Positions 39,868 through 42,182 of a DNA stretch of 42,182 bases are shown here, one piece after another. Under the pieces are notes generated by a model that was not told the DNA's origin, searched no databases, and saw only the letters and a program-made list of their open reading frames with translations. The translations under genes were made by a program, and so were the position numbers. Origin of the DNA: Planctomycetota bacterium (lineage in GTDB: Bacteria; Planctomycetota; Planctomycetia; Pirellulales; Pirellulaceae); contig JAQBZB010000044.1 of NCBI GenBank assembly GCA_027622275.1, positions 1-42,182 on the forward strand, written 5' to 3'. Within the stretch, counting starts at the first letter, position 1. Every line of letters starts with the position of its first letter.

Positions 39868-41238
39868 ATGTCCGAAGCTGAATCTGACCCACAGATCACC
39901 AACGAGAGCGAACCCGTCGCCGAGCATGACTTCGGCAATCGGCGGGCGGCCGCGAAGGTCCGCGAGTTTCCACAGACGCCGGGCGTGTATCTGATGAAGG
40001 ATCTGGCCGGGCGAGTGATTTATATTGGCAAGGCGAAGAATCTGCGCTCGCGGGCCGGGAGCTATTTTCTCGAAGGAGCCAAGCAGGAGTGGCGGACGGC
40101 GGACTGGGTGCACGAGATCTGCGACATTGACTACATCGAATGCGACAGCGAAGTCGATGCGTTGTTGATGGAATCGCGATTGGTCAAGGATATTCAGCCC
40201 AAGCACAACAAAGAGCTGAAAGACGACAAGACGTTTCCGTACCTGATGATCACGACGCATGAAGACTTTCCTCGCGTCGAGGTGACTCGCGAGCCGCGCG
40301 ATCGAGGCGTCAAGCTGTACGGGCCGTTCGCCAACGCCGGCGACCTGCGCGGCGCGGTGCAAGTCCTGCAACGGATCTTCAAATTCCGTACCTGCTCGTT
40401 GGATATCGAAGACGGCGACCAGCGGTGGCAATGGTTTCGCCCCTGCCTGTTGGCCAGCATCAATCAATGCACTGCGCCGTGCAACTTGCGCATCAGCAAG
40501 GAAGAGTATCGCCGCGACATTCGGCGTCTCCAGATGTTTCTCGACGGCAAACGCGATTCGCTGCTGAAGCAGATGTACAAGGACATGGAAGAAGCGGCGA
40601 AAGCTCTCGAATTCGAGAAGGCGGCACGGCTGCGCGACGAGATTCGGATGCTCGAGACGCTGGACCAACGCGGCGATTTGGATACGCACGCCCAGCCCGA
40701 AGTCTTCTATATCGATCCGAAGAAGGGACTGAGCGGCTTGCGAAAAGTGCTGAAACTTGACAGCACGCCGCGAACGATCGAAGGCATCGACATCGCGCAC
40801 CTCGGCGGCGGTCAAACGGTTGCCAGCGTGGTGCAATTCATCGACGGCTTGCCTTTCAAACCGGGATATCGTCGCTACAAGATACGCGATGTGGACGGCA
40901 TCGATGACTTCCGTAGCATCTATGAAGTCGTGGCGCGTCGTTACAAACGCATGTCCGACCAATCGGAAGTGTTTCCCGACATCATTCTGATCGATGGCGG
41001 CAAAGGACAGTTGAATGCGGCGGTCGCTGCCTTTCGCGACCAGCAAGTGCAGCCGCCCACGCTCATCTCACTGGCAAAACGAGACGAGGAGATCTTTCGG
41101 CCAGGCGAAAGCGAATCGTTGCGGCTCAGCCGGCACGCCTTTGCGCTGCGGTTGCTGCAATACGTTCGCGACGAAGCGCATCGCTTCGCACAGCACTATC
41201 ACCATATCCTGCGCAAGAAATCGACGCTCGGCGAGTGA
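39868..41238 (+). CDS. uvrC: UvrC-like excision nuclease, short form
   Basis: UvrC makes both incisions around DNA damage marked by UvrAB. The GIY-YIG domain is complete (TPGVYLMKD, Tyr41; IYIGKAKNLRSR, 51-62). Four cysteines (176, 193, 201, 205) match the reported iron-sulfur site of UvrC. The UvrB-binding UVR motif is at about 231-262 (AAKALEFEKAARLRDEIRML). The RNase H-like nuclease follows with Asp308 (GIDIAHLGG), Asp376 (LIDGGKGQL) and His438 (RDEAHRF). The protein ends at residue 456, right after this domain, and lacks the helix-hairpin-helix repeats of the roughly 600-residue enterobacterial protein. The ATG at 39868 has only a weak ribosome-binding site. It may be the main UvrC or a shortened paralogue. 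Confidence 0.88.
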   Translation: MSEAESDPQITNESEPVAEHDFGNRRAAAKVREFPQTPGVYLMKDLAGRVIYIGKAKNLRSRAGSYFLEGAKQEWRTADWVHEICDIDYIECDSEVDALLMESRLVKDIQPKHNKELKDDKTFPYLMITTHEDFPRVEVTREPRDRGVKLYGPFANAGDLRGAVQVLQRIFKFRTCSLDIEDGDQRWQWFRPCLLASINQCTAPCNLRISKEEYRRDIRRLQMFLDGKRDSLLKQMYKDMEEAAKALEFEKAARLRDEIRMLETLDQRGDLDTHAQPEVFYIDPKKGLSGLRKVLKLDSTPRTIEGIDIAHLGGGQTVASVVQFIDGLPFKPGYRRYKIRDVDGIDDFRSIYEVVARRYKRMSDQSEVFPDIILIDGGKGQLNAAVAAFRDQQVQPPTLISLAKRDEEIFRPGESESLRLSRHAFALRLLQYVRDEAHRFAQHYHHILRKKSTLGE

Positions 41239-41295
41239 ATTGTCTTCGTACGGAGTCTGTGAGATAATCATGGACACTGACTAAGGAACTCGAAT

Positions 41296-41994
41296 ATGGC
41301 TACCGTCGATTTACATCAGACTGTGCATCTGCAAGCTCAGCTGCCGACGAATTGGACCATCGCCGATCTGCAAGCCCATCTCGGCGATATCCCTGCCGAG
41401 CGAATTCGGCTGTTCCCGCCACCCGGCTACGCGACTGAGGCGGATGTACTGGAGATCGAAGATCGTGAAGACCGCTTGTGCGAGTTGGAAGACGGCATCT
41501 TGGTGGAGAAACCAATGGGCTGGTACGAATCGATTCTGGCAATTCTCGTGGCACGCAAGATCCGCAACTACTCGGACGATCACGACCTCGGGCAGGTCTT
41601 AGGTGCCGACGGTTCGTTGAAGATACTTCCTCGCATGGTAAAGATCCCGGATGTGTCGTTCGTTGGTTGGGCGCGATTTCCGAAAGAGCGGCTGGTGCGA
41701 AGACCTATTCCCGAGCTGATCCCCGATCTCGTTGTCGAAGTCTTGTCGGACACCAACACGAAGAAGGAAATGGCGATGAAACTCGATCGCTATTTCAAGG
41801 CCGGCGTGAAGCTCGTGTGGTACATCGATCCCGAATCGCGCTCGGTCACGTCGTTTGCGAGCCCCAGCGAATCCGTACATGTTGCACTGGACGGAGAACT
41901 CGACGGGGGCGAGGTGTTGCCTGGATTCTCTTTATCGCTTGCGTGGCTGTTCGAGCGGGCTGACCGACAAAGCGGGCCGGCGACGGATGCTTAG
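41296..41994 (+). CDS. Uma2 family (DUF820) putative endonuclease
   Basis: Uma2 proteins have a PD-(D/E)XK nuclease fold and are present in many copies in cyanobacteria and planctomycetes; the function is not known. The family pattern is visible: LCELEDGILVEKPMGWYESI, IPDVSFVGWARFPKERL, IPDLVVEVLSDTNTKKEMAM (catalytic Asp and Glu in PDLVVEVLS) and LDRYFKAGVKLVWYIDPESR. The length of 232 residues is within the usual range. AAGGAA stands before the ATG at 41296. It lies 57 bp after uvrC on the same strand. A large palindrome follows (42019-42113). Confidence 0.88.
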   Translation: MATVDLHQTVHLQAQLPTNWTIADLQAHLGDIPAERIRLFPPPGYATEADVLEIEDREDRLCELEDGILVEKPMGWYESILAILVARKIRNYSDDHDLGQVLGADGSLKILPRMVKIPDVSFVGWARFPKERLVRRPIPELIPDLVVEVLSDTNTKKEMAMKLDRYFKAGVKLVWYIDPESRSVTSFASPSESVHVALDGELDGGEVLPGFSLSLAWLFERADRQSGPATDA

Positions 41995-42018
41995 CCGAGC
42001 ACGCGTCGCCTGCGGCTG

Positions 42019-42113
42019 TGAGCGGCAAGGCGCTAGCCGCCGGTGTTGCGGAGCGTCGTGTTGTGGAGTCGATGTCCGCTGCGAAGAACCGGCGGCTAGC
42101 GCCTTGCCGCTCA
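42019..42113. repeat. perfect 26-bp inverted repeat with 43-bp loop
   Basis: Arms 42019-42044 and 42088-42113 are exact reverse complements (left arm begins TGAGCGGCAAGGCGCTAGCC). The core GGCGCTAGCC also occurs, as GGCGCTAGCC, in the element at 4979-4988. It lies between Uma2 and a convergent gene, and its right arm contains the stop codon of that gene (TCA at 42111-42113). It can act as a bidirectional transcription end. Confidence 0.85.
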
Positions 42114-42182
42114 CGCGCCCCAGAGGCGGGCGAGGGTGGCGGCGATCTTCTGCTCGAACCGCTCGATCAGTTCGCGGTTGGC
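42111..42182 (-). CDS. C-terminal end of a gene, possibly a type I restriction subunit
   Basis: Only the last 23 residues are inside the window: ANRELIERFEQKIAATLARL followed by WGA and TGA at 42111. Tails of this form (LIxRFExKIxATLARxWG) are remembered from type I restriction-modification subunits (HsdM or HsdS). The identification is tentative because it rests on a short helix. The rest of the gene continues past the right edge. Confidence 0.4.
   Translation of the reverse strand, partial: ANRELIERFEQKIAATLARLWGA

Noticed and set aside
39838-41046. 402-codon minus-strand frame opposite uvrC
   Set aside because: Antisense shadow of a well-supported gene; length is explained by GC-rich codon usage.

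Overview
The window looks like chromosomal DNA from a planctomycete, probably of the Pirellula/Rhodopirellula type. The main reason is the dense set of DUF1501 proteins with Tat-type leaders and of large cytochrome proteins of the PSCyt1-DUF1549-DUF1553 type, a pairing typical of Planctomycetes. A sialate O-acetylesterase/DUF1080 fusion, a PVC-type haem-binding domain protein, a periplasmic Hint-domain protein and an Uma2 nuclease fit the same picture. This assignment rests on gene content only; there is no rRNA, tRNA or CRISPR array here.

Layout. 0.2-6.2 kb: DUF1501 protein, DUF481 outer-membrane protein, the esterase/DUF1080 enzyme (minus) and a YchF-like GTPase. 6.2-12.3 kb: a decayed cytochrome-WD40 gene, a minus-strand DUF1549/DUF1553 plus DUF1501 pair, a truncated MFS gene, and about 1.1 kb of debris and hairpins ending in the last codons of a lost DUF1553 gene. 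12.3-17.8 kb: three plus-strand genes, DUF1501, DUF1549/DUF1553 and DUF1501. 17.8-21.6 kb (defence locus A, minus strand, mostly broken): N- and C-terminal ends of a type IIG restriction-modification gene enclose a methyltransferase and an endonuclease, both frameshifted, followed by hicBA and antitoxin remnants. 21.6-28.2 kb: two membrane-anchored proteins of unknown function, then a coupled DUF1501 + DUF1549/LamG pair. 28.2-32.2 kb (defence locus B, minus strand, intact): a type IIG enzyme, a PIN toxin, its likely antitoxin and a HicB, with overlapping genes. 32.4-42.2 kb: amino-acid permease, PLP-dependent desulfhydrase/deaminase, haem-domain protein, FxsA, a peroxiredoxin with an in-frame UGA that looks like selenocysteine, a Hint-domain protein, a short UvrC, Uma2, and the end of a further gene that resembles a type I restriction subunit.

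How it fits together. DUF1549/DUF1553 and DUF1501 genes sit side by side and very probably work together outside the cytoplasmic membrane, though their biochemical role is not established. This family has been copied and lost repeatedly: besides five complete DUF1501 and three complete DUF1549 genes there are at least three short vestiges. Loci A and B share the same gene order and homologous ends, so they are copies of one defence module; B kept it intact, while in A a different restriction-modification cassette occupies the interior of the large gene. Palindromic repeats are everywhere. One is inserted in frame in a coding sequence, one appears to supply a signal peptide, and one carries the stop codon of the right-edge gene.

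The two observations most worth following up are the candidate selenoprotein (37205-37753) with a SECIS-like hairpin, and the paired defence loci A and B. All family assignments were made by eye from motifs; no database search was possible.
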